DNA of 64,000 nt from Sphingomonas sp. TDK1 (GTDB lineage Bacteria > Pseudomonadota > Alphaproteobacteria > Sphingomonadales > Sphingomonadaceae): assembly GCF_001650735.1 (NCBI RefSeq), contig NZ_LXVY01000017.1, positions 62,001 to 126,000 of the forward strand, written 5' to 3'. A program made the translations under genes and the position numbers. The notes under the pieces are model-generated. The model did no database searches. It was not told the origin of the DNA and worked only from the letters and a program-made list of their open reading frames with translations. Positions 10,636-18,987 of the stretch are shown here, one piece after another (the first letter of the stretch is position 1; the number at the start of each line of letters is the position of its first letter).

Positions 10636-12666
10636 ATGAAGCTGCGTCACTCTTTCCTGCTGGCCGGCGTTGCTGCGGCGCTTGTTTCCGCGCCGGCCCT
10701 CGCCCAGACGGGCAAGCCGAAATATGGCAGCTTCGGCGTGGACCTGACCGCGCAAAAGACCGGCGTGAAGCCCGGTGACGATTTCTGGGCGTTCGCGAAC
10801 GGCGGCTGGGACACGCGCACCCAGATCCCGGCGGACCGTGGTTCGGCCGGCGTTTCGGTCGACCTGGTGGTGGCGGCCGAGACCAATGTCCGCGCGCTGC
10901 TCGACGATATGGCCAAGAACCCCGCCGCCTATGGCGCGAGCGGCAAGCAGATCGGCGATTTCTACGCGAGCTGGATGGACGAGGCCGGCATCGAGGCGCG
11001 CGGCACCGCGCCGCTGAAGCCCTATCTCGCCCGCATCGGCGGCGTGCAGGACAAGACCGCGCTGCAGGTGCTGTTCGCCAGCGTCGGCTACGCCTCGCCC
11101 GTCGAAGTCGGCATGACGCCGAGCCTCGTCGACCCGACCAAGTACACCGCCGCCGTCGGCCAGGGCGGGCTGGGCATGCCGCGGGATTATTTCCTGAACC
11201 AAGGCCCCAAGTTCGACGCCGTGCGCAAGGCCTATCGCGCCTATGTGCAGCAGATCCAGGAACTGGCCGGCATTCCCGATGCCGCCGCCAAGGCCGATGC
11301 GATCGTCGCGCTCGAAACATCGATGGCCAAGGTCCAGTGGTCCCCCGAGCAGAGCCGCGACATCGCCAAGCTCAACGATCCCCAGTCGATCGCCGGCCTG
11401 AGCGCCAAGGCGCCCGACTTCGACTGGGCGGTGCTGCTGAAGACCGCCGGGCTGGAAAGCTCGCCGCAGATCCTGATGACGCAGAACACGGCGCTGACAG
11501 CGCTGGGCAAGATCTTCGCCGCCACGTCGCTGCAGAGCTGGAAGGAGTATCTCGCCTATCGCTTCGTCAGCGACCACGCGACCTATCTGCCCAAGGCGTT
11601 CGACCAGGCGCGGTTCGATTTCTATTCGAAGACCCTCGCCGGCGTGCAGGTCCAGCGCGAGCGCTGGAAGCGCGGCGTGCAGCTGGTCAACGGCGCGCTC
11701 GGCGAAGCGGTGGGCAAGGCCTATGTCGCCAAATACTACCCGCCCGAAGCCGAAAAGCAGATGGCCGAGCTGATCGAGAATCTGCGCGACTCGTATCGCG
11801 AGCGGATCGAGGCCTCGACCTGGATGGACGACGCGACCCGCAAGGGCGCGCTGGCGAAGCTCGCCGCGTTCGAGCCGCGTATCGGTCATCCGGAAAAATA
11901 TATCGACTATTCGGCGCTGACGGTGGAGCGGGGCGACTTGCTCGGCAACATCATGCGCTCGGGCGAATTCCAGCACCAGCTGGAGCTGGCGCGCTTCCCC
12001 AAGCCGGTCGATCGCAGCCTGTGGGCAATGACCCCGCAGACGGTGAATGCCTATTACAACCCGCTGTCCAACCAGATCACCTTCCCGGCGGCGATCCTGC
12101 AACCGCCCTTCTTCGACCCCAATGCCGATCCGGCGGTGAACTACGGCGCGATCGGCGCGGTGATCGGCCACGAGATGGGCCATGGCTTCGACGATCAGGG
12201 CAGCATGTTCGGCCCGACCGGCAAGTTCGAGAATTGGTGGACGCCCAAGGTGAAGGCCGATTTCGCCGCGCGCACCGCGGCACTGGCCGGCCAGTATGAC
12301 AGCTATGAACCGGTGCCGGGCACCAAGATCAACGGCAAGCTGACGCTGGGCGAGAATATCGGCGACCTGGGCGGCGTCGAGGCGGCCTATGGCGCGTACC
12401 AGAAGTACCAGGCCAAGCACGGCAAGGCGAAGACGGTGGACGGGCTGACCGGCGATCAGCGCTTCTTCCTCGCCTATGCCCAGGCGTGGCGGGTGAAGGT
12501 GCGCGAGGATGCGCAGCGCCAGGCGCTGCTCACCGATCCGCATTCGCCGGCGACCGCGCGCGTCAACGGTATCGTCCGCAATGTCGATGCCTGGTACAAG
12601 GCGTTCGACGTCAAGCCGGGCGACAAGCTGTACCTGGCGCCCGATCAGCGCGTGCACATCTGGTAA
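10636..12666 (+). CDS. M13 family zinc metallopeptidase (neprilysin-like)
   Basis: Secreted endopeptidase of family M13 (PepO/neprilysin), 676 residues. A Sec signal peptide is clear (SFLLAGVAAALVSAPALAQ). The N-terminal M13 domain follows, then the catalytic domain with NAYYNPLSNQITFPA, the zinc motif HEMGH (first His about residue 512), the third ligand in GENIGDLGG, and the C-terminal RVNGIVRNVDAWYKAFDVK region. Start ATG 10636 has GGGGGGAA upstream; an in-frame ATG at 10615 would push the signal peptide inward. Monocistronic, ended by a strong terminator. In sphingomonads such enzymes are periplasmic or outer-membrane-associated oligopeptidases. Confidence 0.95.
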   Translation: MKLRHSFLLAGVAAALVSAPALAQTGKPKYGSFGVDLTAQKTGVKPGDDFWAFANGGWDTRTQIPADRGSAGVSVDLVVAAETNVRALLDDMAKNPAAYGASGKQIGDFYASWMDEAGIEARGTAPLKPYLARIGGVQDKTALQVLFASVGYASPVEVGMTPSLVDPTKYTAAVGQGGLGMPRDYFLNQGPKFDAVRKAYRAYVQQIQELAGIPDAAAKADAIVALETSMAKVQWSPEQSRDIAKLNDPQSIAGLSAKAPDFDWAVLLKTAGLESSPQILMTQNTALTALGKIFAATSLQSWKEYLAYRFVSDHATYLPKAFDQARFDFYSKTLAGVQVQRERWKRGVQLVNGALGEAVGKAYVAKYYPPEAEKQMAELIENLRDSYRERIEASTWMDDATRKGALAKLAAFEPRIGHPEKYIDYSALTVERGDLLGNIMRSGEFQHQLELARFPKPVDRSLWAMTPQTVNAYYNPLSNQITFPAAILQPPFFDPNADPAVNYGAIGAVIGHEMGHGFDDQGSMFGPTGKFENWWTPKVKADFAARTAALAGQYDSYEPVPGTKINGKLTLGENIGDLGGVEAAYGAYQKYQAKHGKAKTVDGLTGDQRFFLAYAQAWRVKVREDAQRQALLTDPHSPATARVNGIVRNVDAWYKAFDVKPGDKLYLAPDQRVHIW

Positions 12667-12689
12667 GCGCCATTCGTATTTCTACGGAA

Positions 12690-12717
12690 AAGGCCCGGCG
12701 GAAACGCCGGGCCTTTT
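12690..12717 (+). terminator. rho-independent terminator of the M13 peptidase gene
   Basis: AAGGCCCGGCG, GAAA loop and CGCCGGGCCTT form a perfect stem of about 11 bp followed by TTTT, 24 bp past the stop codon. Strong textbook form. Confidence 0.9.
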
Positions 12718-12744
12718 GCATTCTGGGAGGGAAAACGTTCGCAG

Positions 12745-12832
12745 TTGCAGCAACTGCAAGTGCGGGGGAGGGGCTTTGCAGTTGCAGACTCAGCGCCGCA
12801 CAACCAGATGCGGCGCCCGCGCTGCATTGCAG
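12745..12832. repeat. cluster of five TTGCAG hexamers
   Basis: TTGCAG occurs at 12745, 12776, 12782 and 12827, and its complement CTGCAA at 12754. The first pair makes a perfect 7-3-7 inverted repeat (GCAGTTG, CAG, CAACTGC; 12741-12757), and the 12776 and 12782 copies are directly adjacent. The cluster ends 22 bp before the start of a 45-residue gene, so it may be a regulator binding region. Confidence 0.5.
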
Positions 12833-12853
12833 CAAAGCTGTTTCGAGGTTGTC

Positions 12854-12991
12854 ATGTTTTCGCTGATCGCGCTTTATTTCGCCCATCGCCGCCTGGCTGC
12901 CGAAGCCGGCCAGCCGATGGCGGCGGACGCCCGCGCGCTCGCCGCGGCCAATGAGCAGGACGCGCTGGCAATCCTGCCGCTCGCGGCCTGA
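12854..12991 (+). CDS. small hypothetical protein (45 aa)
   Basis: ATG 12854 to TGA 12991 encodes 45 residues starting MFSLIALYFAHRRLAAEAGQ, then Ala-rich and probably helical. GAGG lies five bases before the ATG. It sits between the M13 peptidase terminator and the POT transporter, directly downstream of the TTGCAG cluster. I recognise no family. Codon use is GC3-rich like its neighbours, which supports coding, but the short length makes this uncertain. Confidence 0.45.
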   Translation: MFSLIALYFAHRRLAAEAGQPMAADARALAAANEQDALAILPLAA

Positions 12992-13089
12992 ACCGAGACT
13001 CGTTCGCCCACTCCCCCCTCGGGCGAACGACAGGGGCGCCGCAGTCCCCCCAATTTCCGCGGCGCCCCGTCCCTCTTTCTTCCCGGCGT

Positions 13090-14883
13090 TTACTTGACGC
13101 CGTGCATCCAGCGCTTGAGCGGCCAGCTGAGCAGCAGCAACAGCAGCCCGAGCCCGATCGCCCATTCCGAGATCAGCGTGAACACGCTGAGATAGGTCTC
13201 CAGGCTGACCTTCAGGTTGGTCACCTGGCCGCCCACCGTCTCGACGCTGGCGAACTGCGCGATCACCCCGGCCACATATTGTGCCACCGAGATCGACAGG
13301 AACCACACGCCCATCATCATGCCGACGATCCGCGCGATCGACAGCTTGGTGATCATGCTGAGGCCCACCGGCGAGATGCACAGCTCGGCGAAGCTGTGGA
13401 TGAAGTAGAGCCCGGCCAGCCACCAGACGGACAGCTTGAAGCTCGAGTCCGCCCAGTTGGAGCCCCACACCAGAAACAGGAAGCCGCAGCCGACCGCGAC
13501 CAGCGCGATCCCGAACTTGACCGGGATGCTCGGCTCCAGCCCGCGCTTGGCAAGCCCGCTCCACATCATCGACATGAACGGCGCCAGCAGCACGATGAAC
13601 AGCGCGTTGAAGCTCTGCGTCTGCCCCGCCGACATGCTGAACCAGCCGAAGACGGAGAGATCGGTATTGCGATCGGCGAACAGGGTGAGCGACGAGCCCG
13701 CCTGTTCGAACAGCGTCCAGAAGACGACGTTGAAGACGATCAGCACCATTGCCGCCATCATCATCTGGAATTCGCGGCGGTCGCCGGCGATGAAAGACCA
13801 GACGAGGATCGCGGGCACGCCGATCAGGAAGGTGCCGAACAGCAGCTTGCCCATCAGCGACAGCGAGGCGACATAGCCGAGCAGGCCCGAACCGGCCGGC
13901 GCGGGCTCCGCCGCCATCAGGTTGATATACAACAGATAGAAGAGCGGCACGACGCAGAGCGCGCCGATATAGATCAGGATCTGCTGACGGCGGGTCGCTG
14001 CCTTGGCCGGCGGCTCGCCGATGCCGTTCAGCTTGCCGCCGTCGAGCTGGATCAGCGCCCAGGAGCAGAGCATGCCGATCGCCGCCAGGCCGAAGCCCGC
14101 CCACCAGCCGACCGCGACCGCCAGAAACGGGCACAGCGCCTGCGACAGCATCGAGCCCAGGTTGATGCCCATGTAGAAGATGGTGAAGCCGGCATCGCGC
14201 CGGCTGTCGCCATTGGGGTAGAGTTCGCCCACCATGGTGGAGATGTTCGGCTTGAAGAAGCCGTTGCCCACCGAAACCATGGAGAGCGCGATGAGCATGA
14301 CCATCACGTAGAAGGGGCTGCGATCGGCTTCGGACTGGAATCCGCCCTTGGCGATCGTGCGGACCGTCTGGCCGTTCTCGCTGAGCGTGATCGAGCCGTC
14401 GTCATTGCCCTTGATCAGCTGCCTGTGGCCCTGATCCAGGACGAAGCGCTGCTCGCCGGCCGCGCTTTTCTCGACCGCGACTTCGTAGCGCTGGCCGTCG
14501 ATCTTGGCGTAGGGCGTGGCGGTCTGACCGCCGAAGCAGAGCACGAAATAGCCGATCGACATCAGGATCGCGCCGAACTTCACCGCCCGTTTCGAGCCGA
14601 GGAACTGGTCGGCCAGATAGCCGCCGACCAGCGGGGTGAGATAGACCAGCGCGGTGTAGCCGCCGTACAGACCGGTCGCTTCACGATCGCCGAACAGGAA
14701 ATGCTGGGTCAGGTAGAGCGTCAGCAACGCCCGCATGCCGTAGAAGCCGAAGCGTTCCCACATCTCGGTGGAGAAGAGGCGCGCCAGCTGGCGGGGATGA
14801 CCGAACCAGGTTTTTTCGTCGGCTGGATTTACGTGGGTGATATCCGGTTCTGCCGGGGAATCGGCAGTGGGTGTGTCGACCAT
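13090..14883 (-). CDS. POT family peptide MFS transporter
   Basis: Proton-coupled oligopeptide transporter (POT/PTR2, DtpA-like), an inner-membrane importer of di- and tripeptides. 597 residues. Seen: the PTR2 N-terminal segment with EMWERFGFYGMRALLTLYL (proton-coupling ExxERxxYY-like motif), GGYLADQFLGSKRAV, and a later GNGFFKPNISTMVGELY, which is the PTR2 signature. A soluble insert of about 50 residues (around VAVEKSAAGEQRFVLDQG) lies between helices, as in other proteobacterial members. I chose ATG 14883 (MVDTPTADS); an upstream in-frame start at 14919 only adds 12 residues. It is divergent from the nitroreductase gene. Confidence 0.95.
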   Translation of the reverse strand: MVDTPTADSPAEPDITHVNPADEKTWFGHPRQLARLFSTEMWERFGFYGMRALLTLYLTQHFLFGDREATGLYGGYTALVYLTPLVGGYLADQFLGSKRAVKFGAILMSIGYFVLCFGGQTATPYAKIDGQRYEVAVEKSAAGEQRFVLDQGHRQLIKGNDDGSITLSENGQTVRTIAKGGFQSEADRSPFYVMVMLIALSMVSVGNGFFKPNISTMVGELYPNGDSRRDAGFTIFYMGINLGSMLSQALCPFLAVAVGWWAGFGLAAIGMLCSWALIQLDGGKLNGIGEPPAKAATRRQQILIYIGALCVVPLFYLLYINLMAAEPAPAGSGLLGYVASLSLMGKLLFGTFLIGVPAILVWSFIAGDRREFQMMMAAMVLIVFNVVFWTLFEQAGSSLTLFADRNTDLSVFGWFSMSAGQTQSFNALFIVLLAPFMSMMWSGLAKRGLEPSIPVKFGIALVAVGCGFLFLVWGSNWADSSFKLSVWWLAGLYFIHSFAELCISPVGLSMITKLSIARIVGMMMGVWFLSISVAQYVAGVIAQFASVETVGGQVTNLKVSLETYLSVFTLISEWAIGLGLLLLLLSWPLKRWMHGVK

Positions 14884-15004
14884 GCAGATTGTCGTCCTAA
14901 AGTTGGGAGCCGGGCGCATGGGCCCGGTGCATGGGGGCGCAGACTAGAGCCTGCGTCGCCGCTGTAAAGTCGCACGGCTTGGCGCGCGCGCGGCGGCGCC
15001 CTAG

Positions 15005-15595
15005 ATGGCGCGGATGACCTTCAACGATCGCACCACCCCGCTGACGCTCCTCCAGACCCGCCGCTCCGGCAAGCCGCGCGATCTGGGCGCGCCCGGGCCG
15101 AGCCCCGAGCAGCTCGACCAGATGGTGACGATCGCCGCACGCACCCCCGATCATGGCAAGCTTGCCCCCTGGCGGTTCGTGATCGTGCCCGACGCGGCGC
15201 GCCCGGCGCTGGCGTTGAAGCTGGTCGAGATCCTGCGGGCCGAAAAGCCCGATGCCACGGCGCGCGACGAAGAGGCTGCGGCGCAGTTCGCCACCCAGGC
15301 CCCGTCGCTGGTGGTGGTGCTTTCCGCCCCTGTCCAGCCGCACAAGGTGCCGCTGTGGGAGCAGGAGCTGTCGGCAGGCGCCGCGTGCATGAACCTGCTC
15401 CATGCCGCGCATGCGATGGGCTTTGCCGGCGGCTGGCTGACCGGATGGCCGGCCTATTCGGACGCGGTGCGCGATTTGTTCGGCACCGAGGGGCAGCGCA
15501 TCGCGGGCTTCGTCTTTCTGGGCACGCCGGGGCGCCCGCTGGAGGAGCGCCCGCGCGGCGAATTGTCCCAGATCGTGCATCGGTGGAATCCCTGA
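15005..15595 (+). CDS. nitroreductase family protein
   Basis: FMN-dependent nitroreductase-fold oxidoreductase resembling YdjA, 196 residues. Seen: the N-terminal FMN-binding RRSGKPRDLG, AARTPDHGKLAPWRF, the dimer-interface helix AACMNLLHAAHAMGFAGGWLTGW, shown in part (NLLHAAHAMGFAGGWLTGW), and the C-terminal GFVFLGTP. YdjA-type enzymes are minimal members of the family with unclear natural substrates. ATG 15014 is an alternative start (MTFNDRT). The GntR regulator starts 37 bp downstream, but with its own promoter, so no operon is implied. Confidence 0.9.
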   Translation: MARMTFNDRTTPLTLLQTRRSGKPRDLGAPGPSPEQLDQMVTIAARTPDHGKLAPWRFVIVPDAARPALALKLVEILRAEKPDATARDEEAAAQFATQAPSLVVVLSAPVQPHKVPLWEQELSAGAACMNLLHAAHAMGFAGGWLTGWPAYSDAVRDLFGTEGQRIAGFVFLGTPGRPLEERPRGELSQIVHRWNP

Positions 15596-15598
15596 GTA

Positions 15599-15633
15599 TG
15601 GACTCGCAAGCCATGTGCTGTATTATGGCAGCA
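15599..15633 (+). promoter_or_regulatory. GntR promoter with overlapping inverted repeat
   Basis: TGGACT (15599-15604), a 16-bp spacer and TATTAT (15621-15626) form a promoter. The expected start of transcription falls on or next to the ATG at 15633, which suggests a leaderless message. TGCTG (15616-15620) and CAGCA (15629-15633) form an inverted repeat centred on the -10 box, a natural place for autorepression by the encoded GntR protein. The sites are visible; the function is inferred. Confidence 0.55.
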
Positions 15634-15995
15634 TGACAGCCCTGGAGCACGAAGACAGCCCGGTCTACCTCAAGCTGCGCGCGATTATCGCCGCGGCGAT
15701 CCTGCGCGGCCAGTACCGCGCCGGGGACCAGCTTCCCTCGGTCCGCGCGCTCGCCGCGGAGCATGGCGCGAACCCGCTGACGGTCGCCAAGGCGTATCAG
15801 AGTTTCCAGGACGACGGCTATGTCGAGGTGCGCCGCGGCGTGGGCATGTTCGTGGTCCCCGGCGCGGTCGAGCGGCTGCGGCAGGCGGAGCGCGAGCGGT
15901 TCCTGACCGGCTATTGGCCGCGCGTGCGGGACCATATCGCGCTGCTCGGTCTTGACGTGCGCGCGCTACTCGATGGCAGCCACGAGATCGCCTGA
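15633..15995 (+). CDS. GntR family transcriptional regulator (YtrA-like)
   Basis: Short GntR regulator of 120 residues. An N-terminal winged helix-turn-helix is clear (LKLRAIIAAAILRGQYRAGDQLPSVRALA, shown in part: GDQLPSVRALAAEHGANP), followed by TVAKAYQSFQDDGYVEVRRG. Only a short C-terminal helical tail follows (about 45 residues), typical of the YtrA subfamily, which dimerises without a large ligand-binding domain. ATG 15633 has no Shine-Dalgarno and sits on the predicted transcription start, so it may be leaderless. The signal peptidase gene begins 4 bp after its stop. YtrA members usually control nearby transporters; here the downstream genes are unusual targets. Confidence 0.9.
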   Translation: MTALEHEDSPVYLKLRAIIAAAILRGQYRAGDQLPSVRALAAEHGANPLTVAKAYQSFQDDGYVEVRRGVGMFVVPGAVERLRQAERERFLTGYWPRVRDHIALLGLDVRALLDGSHEIA

Positions 15996-15999
15996 TCCC

Positions 16000-16841
16000 A
16001 TGGCCGAGCCGAAGCCGGGCTGGGTGCGCACGCTGGCCGGCTGGGCCGCGACGCTGGGCATCTTGTTCCTGTTCCAGAGCGCCGTCGCGCGCGGCCCTAC
16101 TATATTCCCTCCGGCTCGATGATGCCGACGCTGCGCACCGGCGACCGGCTGGTGGCGAGCAAATTCCCTTATGGGCTCTCGCAGGCCTCGCTGATGTTCC
16201 ACGGCAAGGACATCGCGTCGACGCGGCTGTTCGGCCGCACGCCCGAGCGCGGCGACATCGTCATCGTCGTGCGCCGCGGGGATGGCGAGGACCTGATCAA
16301 GCGGGTGATCGGCCTGCCGGGCGATACGCTGGAGGTCCGCCACGGTCAGGTGATCCTGAACGGCAAGCCGGTGCCGCGCGTGGCGGAAGGGCATGCCAGG
16401 ATCCCGGTCGACGCGGCGGTGCCGTGCGACGAGGGGCCGCTGGCCGCATTCCGCAAGCAGGAGGCGGACGGCAAGCTCTATTGCGAGCCGCCGCTCTATC
16501 GTGAGACGCTGCCGAACGGCGCCAGCTACGACGTGATCGACCTGGGCGACACGGTGCTGCCGAACGGCTTTCTCAGCCCGGGTGACAAATATGGGCCGGT
16601 GACCGTGCCCGCCGGCCATGTGTTCCTGATGGGCGACAATCGCGACCAGTCGGCGGACAGCCGTTTCGGGCTCGACGAACTGGGGCTGGGCGGCCCGGTG
16701 CCGATCGAGACGCTGGCGGGTCGCGCCGAATTCGTCACGCACAGCTTCGACGGCGAGGGTTCGTGGTTCAACCCGCTCGCCTATGTGACGGCGATCCGCT
16801 GGGACCGCAGCTTCACCAGCCTGCGGCCGAAGCACGACTGA
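16000..16841 (+). pseudogene. lepB: signal peptidase I, frame-disrupted
   Basis: Type I signal peptidase (S26), which removes Sec signal peptides at the outer face of the inner membrane. ATG 16000 opens a frame with the transmembrane anchor (LAGWAATLGILFLFQSAVAR) that stops at 16120 after reading into the wrong frame. The catalytic domain continues in another frame from about 16090: PYYIPSGSMMPTL with the catalytic Ser, LIKRVIGLPGD with the general-base Lys, and GDNRDQSADSR. The frames meet at a CGCGCGCG tract (16085-16093); two extra bases or one missing base explains the break. An internal ATG at 16119 would lack both anchor and catalytic Ser. It could be a real pseudogene, a sequencing error or slippage. 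Confidence 0.85.
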
Positions 16842-17488
16842 TGCAAGTCGAAGGCGACTATGTGCAGGATGGCTATGCGCTCGTGCGCGGTCTGGTGCCG
16901 CCGGCGGTGTGCAACGCGCTCTTGCGGCAGATCGACGGGGACGTCGTCTCCCAGGGACCAGCCGAACGACTGATGCGTCAGCCGAACCTCCTCAAGCGGG
17001 AGGCGGTGGAATTATATGGCTTCCATTATCCCCCGCTGCTCGGATTTCTCTGGGGGCTGACGCCTTCGATCTCGACGCTGCTGGGGCTCGACCTGTTGCC
17101 GAGCTACAGCTATTTCCGGATCTACCGCGAAGGCGATGTGTGCCGTGTGCACTGCGATCGCTATGCCTGTGAGGTGAGTCTTTCCCTTACGCTCGACTAT
17201 AGCGACGGAGTGCCCTGGCCGCTCGAAATGGCCAAGGTCGCGGTGCCGCCCAGCGCGCTGGTGGAGGATGATTTCGGCGCGCTGCCCTATGGCGCCGTGG
17301 AGATGCAACCGGGCGACGCCGTGCTCTACCAAGGCGTGGAGCGGCGACATGGCCGTATCACTGCCAATCCGAATGGCTGGTCGGCGCACCTCTTCTGCCA
17401 CTGGGTCCGCCGCGACGGTCCGCACGCGGCGCAGGCTTTCGATGCGCGCGCCGAGACAGCGCGGCCCGTCAATTTCCGGTTCGGCTGA
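16841..17488 (+). CDS. 2OG-Fe(II) oxygenase-like protein
   Basis: Predicted non-haem iron dioxygenase, 215 residues. A jelly-roll fold is suggested by YSYFRIYREGDVCRVHCDRYACE, shown in part: the HCD gives the His-x-Asp iron motif. It is followed by VSLSLTLDYSDGVPWPLE, EMQPGDAVLYQGVERRHGR with the distal His, and NGWSAHLFCHWV. The ATG at 16841 overlaps the lepB stop (TGATG), so the genes are coupled; longer upstream frames overlap lepB and are not needed. The substrate is unknown; close relatives are generic dioxygenases of the prolyl-hydroxylase type. A 73-residue membrane protein gene follows after 4 bp. Confidence 0.75.
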   Translation: MQVEGDYVQDGYALVRGLVPPAVCNALLRQIDGDVVSQGPAERLMRQPNLLKREAVELYGFHYPPLLGFLWGLTPSISTLLGLDLLPSYSYFRIYREGDVCRVHCDRYACEVSLSLTLDYSDGVPWPLEMAKVAVPPSALVEDDFGALPYGAVEMQPGDAVLYQGVERRHGRITANPNGWSAHLFCHWVRRDGPHAAQAFDARAETARPVNFRFG

Positions 17489-17492
17489 GGGG

Positions 17493-17714
17493 ATGCACCC
17501 GCTCGTCACCCTTGGTGTCCTGCTCGTGGTGATCGCGACGATTCCGTTGCTGGTGCGGATGGGCCGGCGGCAGGCGCGGGGTCGCCTCGGCGGGGCGGCG
17601 CTGATGCTGGGGCTGGCCTTCAGCCATCTGTTCGATCCCGCCAAGGCCGAGGCAATGGAGACGATCGACAGACAGCGCGAGCAGCGCGACGAGGCCGGGC
17701 AGGACGGCGCCTGA
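17493..17714 (+). CDS. small single-pass membrane protein, hypothetical
   Basis: 73 residues: an N-terminal membrane segment (HPLVTLGVLLVVIATIPLLV), a basic stop-transfer stretch (RMGRRQARGRLG), a second weakly hydrophobic segment (GAALMLGLAFSHLF) and an acidic, highly charged C-terminus. It starts 4 bp after the oxygenase gene with GAGGGG just before the ATG, so it is probably the last gene of the GntR-lepB-oxygenase operon. I do not recognise a family. Confidence 0.65.
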   Translation: MHPLVTLGVLLVVIATIPLLVRMGRRQARGRLGGAALMLGLAFSHLFDPAKAEAMETIDRQREQRDEAGQDGA

Positions 17715-17788
17715 CACCGTAGAACTCCCAATGGCGCGGCGGCGACCGCGCGCCGAGCATGGCGGCACATGCTGGGGAGTAGCTTCTG

Positions 17789-18814
17789 ATGCAGAAGACC
17801 ATGAAAGCCGCCGTCGTCCGCGAATTCGGCAAGCCGCTGGTGATCGAGGAAGTGCCGGTGCCGCAGGTGGGCCCAGGCCAGATCCTCGTCAGGATCGCGG
17901 CGAGCGGCGTGTGCCACACCGATCTCCACGCCGCCGAGGGCGACTGGCCGGTCAAGCCCAAGCCGCCCTTCATCCCCGGCCATGAAGGCGTCGGCCATGT
18001 CGCGGCGGTGGGGGCGGGCGTCACCCATGTGAAGGAGGGCGACCGGGTGGGCGTGCCCTGGCTCTACACCGCCTGTGGCCACTGCATGCACTGCCTGGGC
18101 GGCTGGGAGACGCTGTGCGAGAGCCAGCAGAACACCGGCTATTCGGTCAACGGCGGCTTTGCCGATTATGTGCTGGCCGACCCGAACTATGTCGGCATCC
18201 TGCCCGACAATCTCGGCTTCGTGGAAATCGCGCCGGTGCTGTGCGCGGGCGTGACGGTCTACAAGGGCCTCAAGGTCACCGACACCAAGCCGGGCGACTG
18301 GGTGGCGATCTCCGGTATCGGCGGGCTGGGGCACATGGCGGTGCAATATGCCAAGGCGATGGGCCTCAACGTCATCGCGGTCGACATCGATGACGAGAAG
18401 CTGGCGCTGGCGCGGAAACTGGGCGCCGAGCTGACGGTCAACGCGCGGCACGAGGATCCGGCGGCATTCGTGAAGAAGGCGGTGGGCGGCGCGCGGGGCG
18501 TGCTGGTGACCGCGGTGTCGACCAAGGCGTTCCAGCAGGCGCTGGGCATGGTCGGGCGCGGCGGCACCGTGTCGCTCAACGGCCTGCCGCCGGGCGACTT
18601 TCCGCTGTCGATCTTCGACACGGTGCTCAATGGCATCACCGTGCGCGGCTCGATCGTGGGCACGCGGCTGGACCTGCAGGAAGCGCTCGACTTTGCCGGA
18701 CAGGGCAAGGTCCGCGCGACGGTGGCGACCGAGAAACTGGAGAACGTCAACAGCGTGTTCGATCGGATGCGCAAGGGCGAGATCGAAGGCCGAATCGTGC
18801 TCGACATGGCCTGA
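17789..18814 (+). CDS. adhP: zinc-dependent alcohol dehydrogenase AdhP
   Basis: NAD-dependent, zinc medium-chain alcohol dehydrogenase, 341 residues, the usual AdhP length. Seen: catalytic zinc ligands in [13 protein letters not shown] and PGHEGVGHV, structural zinc cysteines in [15 protein letters not shown], and the Rossmann motif [17 protein letters not shown]. It interconverts ethanol and other primary alcohols with aldehydes. A start seven residues in from the first ATG is not needed, since [10 protein letters not shown] matches the family. Monocistronic; a dispersed inverted-repeat element lies just downstream. Confidence 0.95.
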   Translation: MQKTMKAAVVREFGKPLVIEEVPVPQVGPGQILVRIAASGVCHTDLHAAEGDWPVKPKPPFIPGHEGVGHVAAVGAGVTHVKEGDRVGVPWLYTACGHCMHCLGGWETLCESQQNTGYSVNGGFADYVLADPNYVGILPDNLGFVEIAPVLCAGVTVYKGLKVTDTKPGDWVAISGIGGLGHMAVQYAKAMGLNVIAVDIDDEKLALARKLGAELTVNARHEDPAAFVKKAVGGARGVLVTAVSTKAFQQALGMVGRGGTVSLNGLPPGDFPLSIFDTVLNGITVRGSIVGTRLDLQEALDFAGQGKVRATVATEKLENVNSVFDRMRKGEIEGRIVLDMA

Positions 18815-18835
18815 CGAACGCCACCTCCGACCCGC

Positions 18836-18938
18836 CGTCATCCCGGCGGAAGCCGGGATCCATTGGCCTGTGCAGTCCGGTTCTTTCCCCCGGCGGCGTG
18901 GCGAATGGATTCCGGCTTTCGCCGGAATGACGATTTGG
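18836..18938. repeat. intergenic inverted-repeat element
   Basis: Two inverted arms face each other: GTCATCCCGGCGGAAGCCGG then ATCCATT on the left (18837 onwards), and AATGGATTCCGGC, TTTCGCCGGAATGAC on the right (ending about 18937). Each arm is itself a short palindrome (CCGGCGGAAGCCGG and CCGGCTTTCGCCGG). This is the form of a dispersed palindromic unit common between genes in sphingomonads. It may also act as a terminator for adhP. Confidence 0.75.
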
Positions 18939-18987
18939 TGAGGCGGGGTGGCTTCCGCTGGCCGCGCCTTGCGTTAAGCTGCCGCCC

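Noticed and set aside
16119-16841. lepB read as an intact gene from the ATG at 16119
   Set aside because: That start leaves out the membrane anchor and the catalytic Ser, which sit directly upstream in sequence; a frame break is the better explanation.
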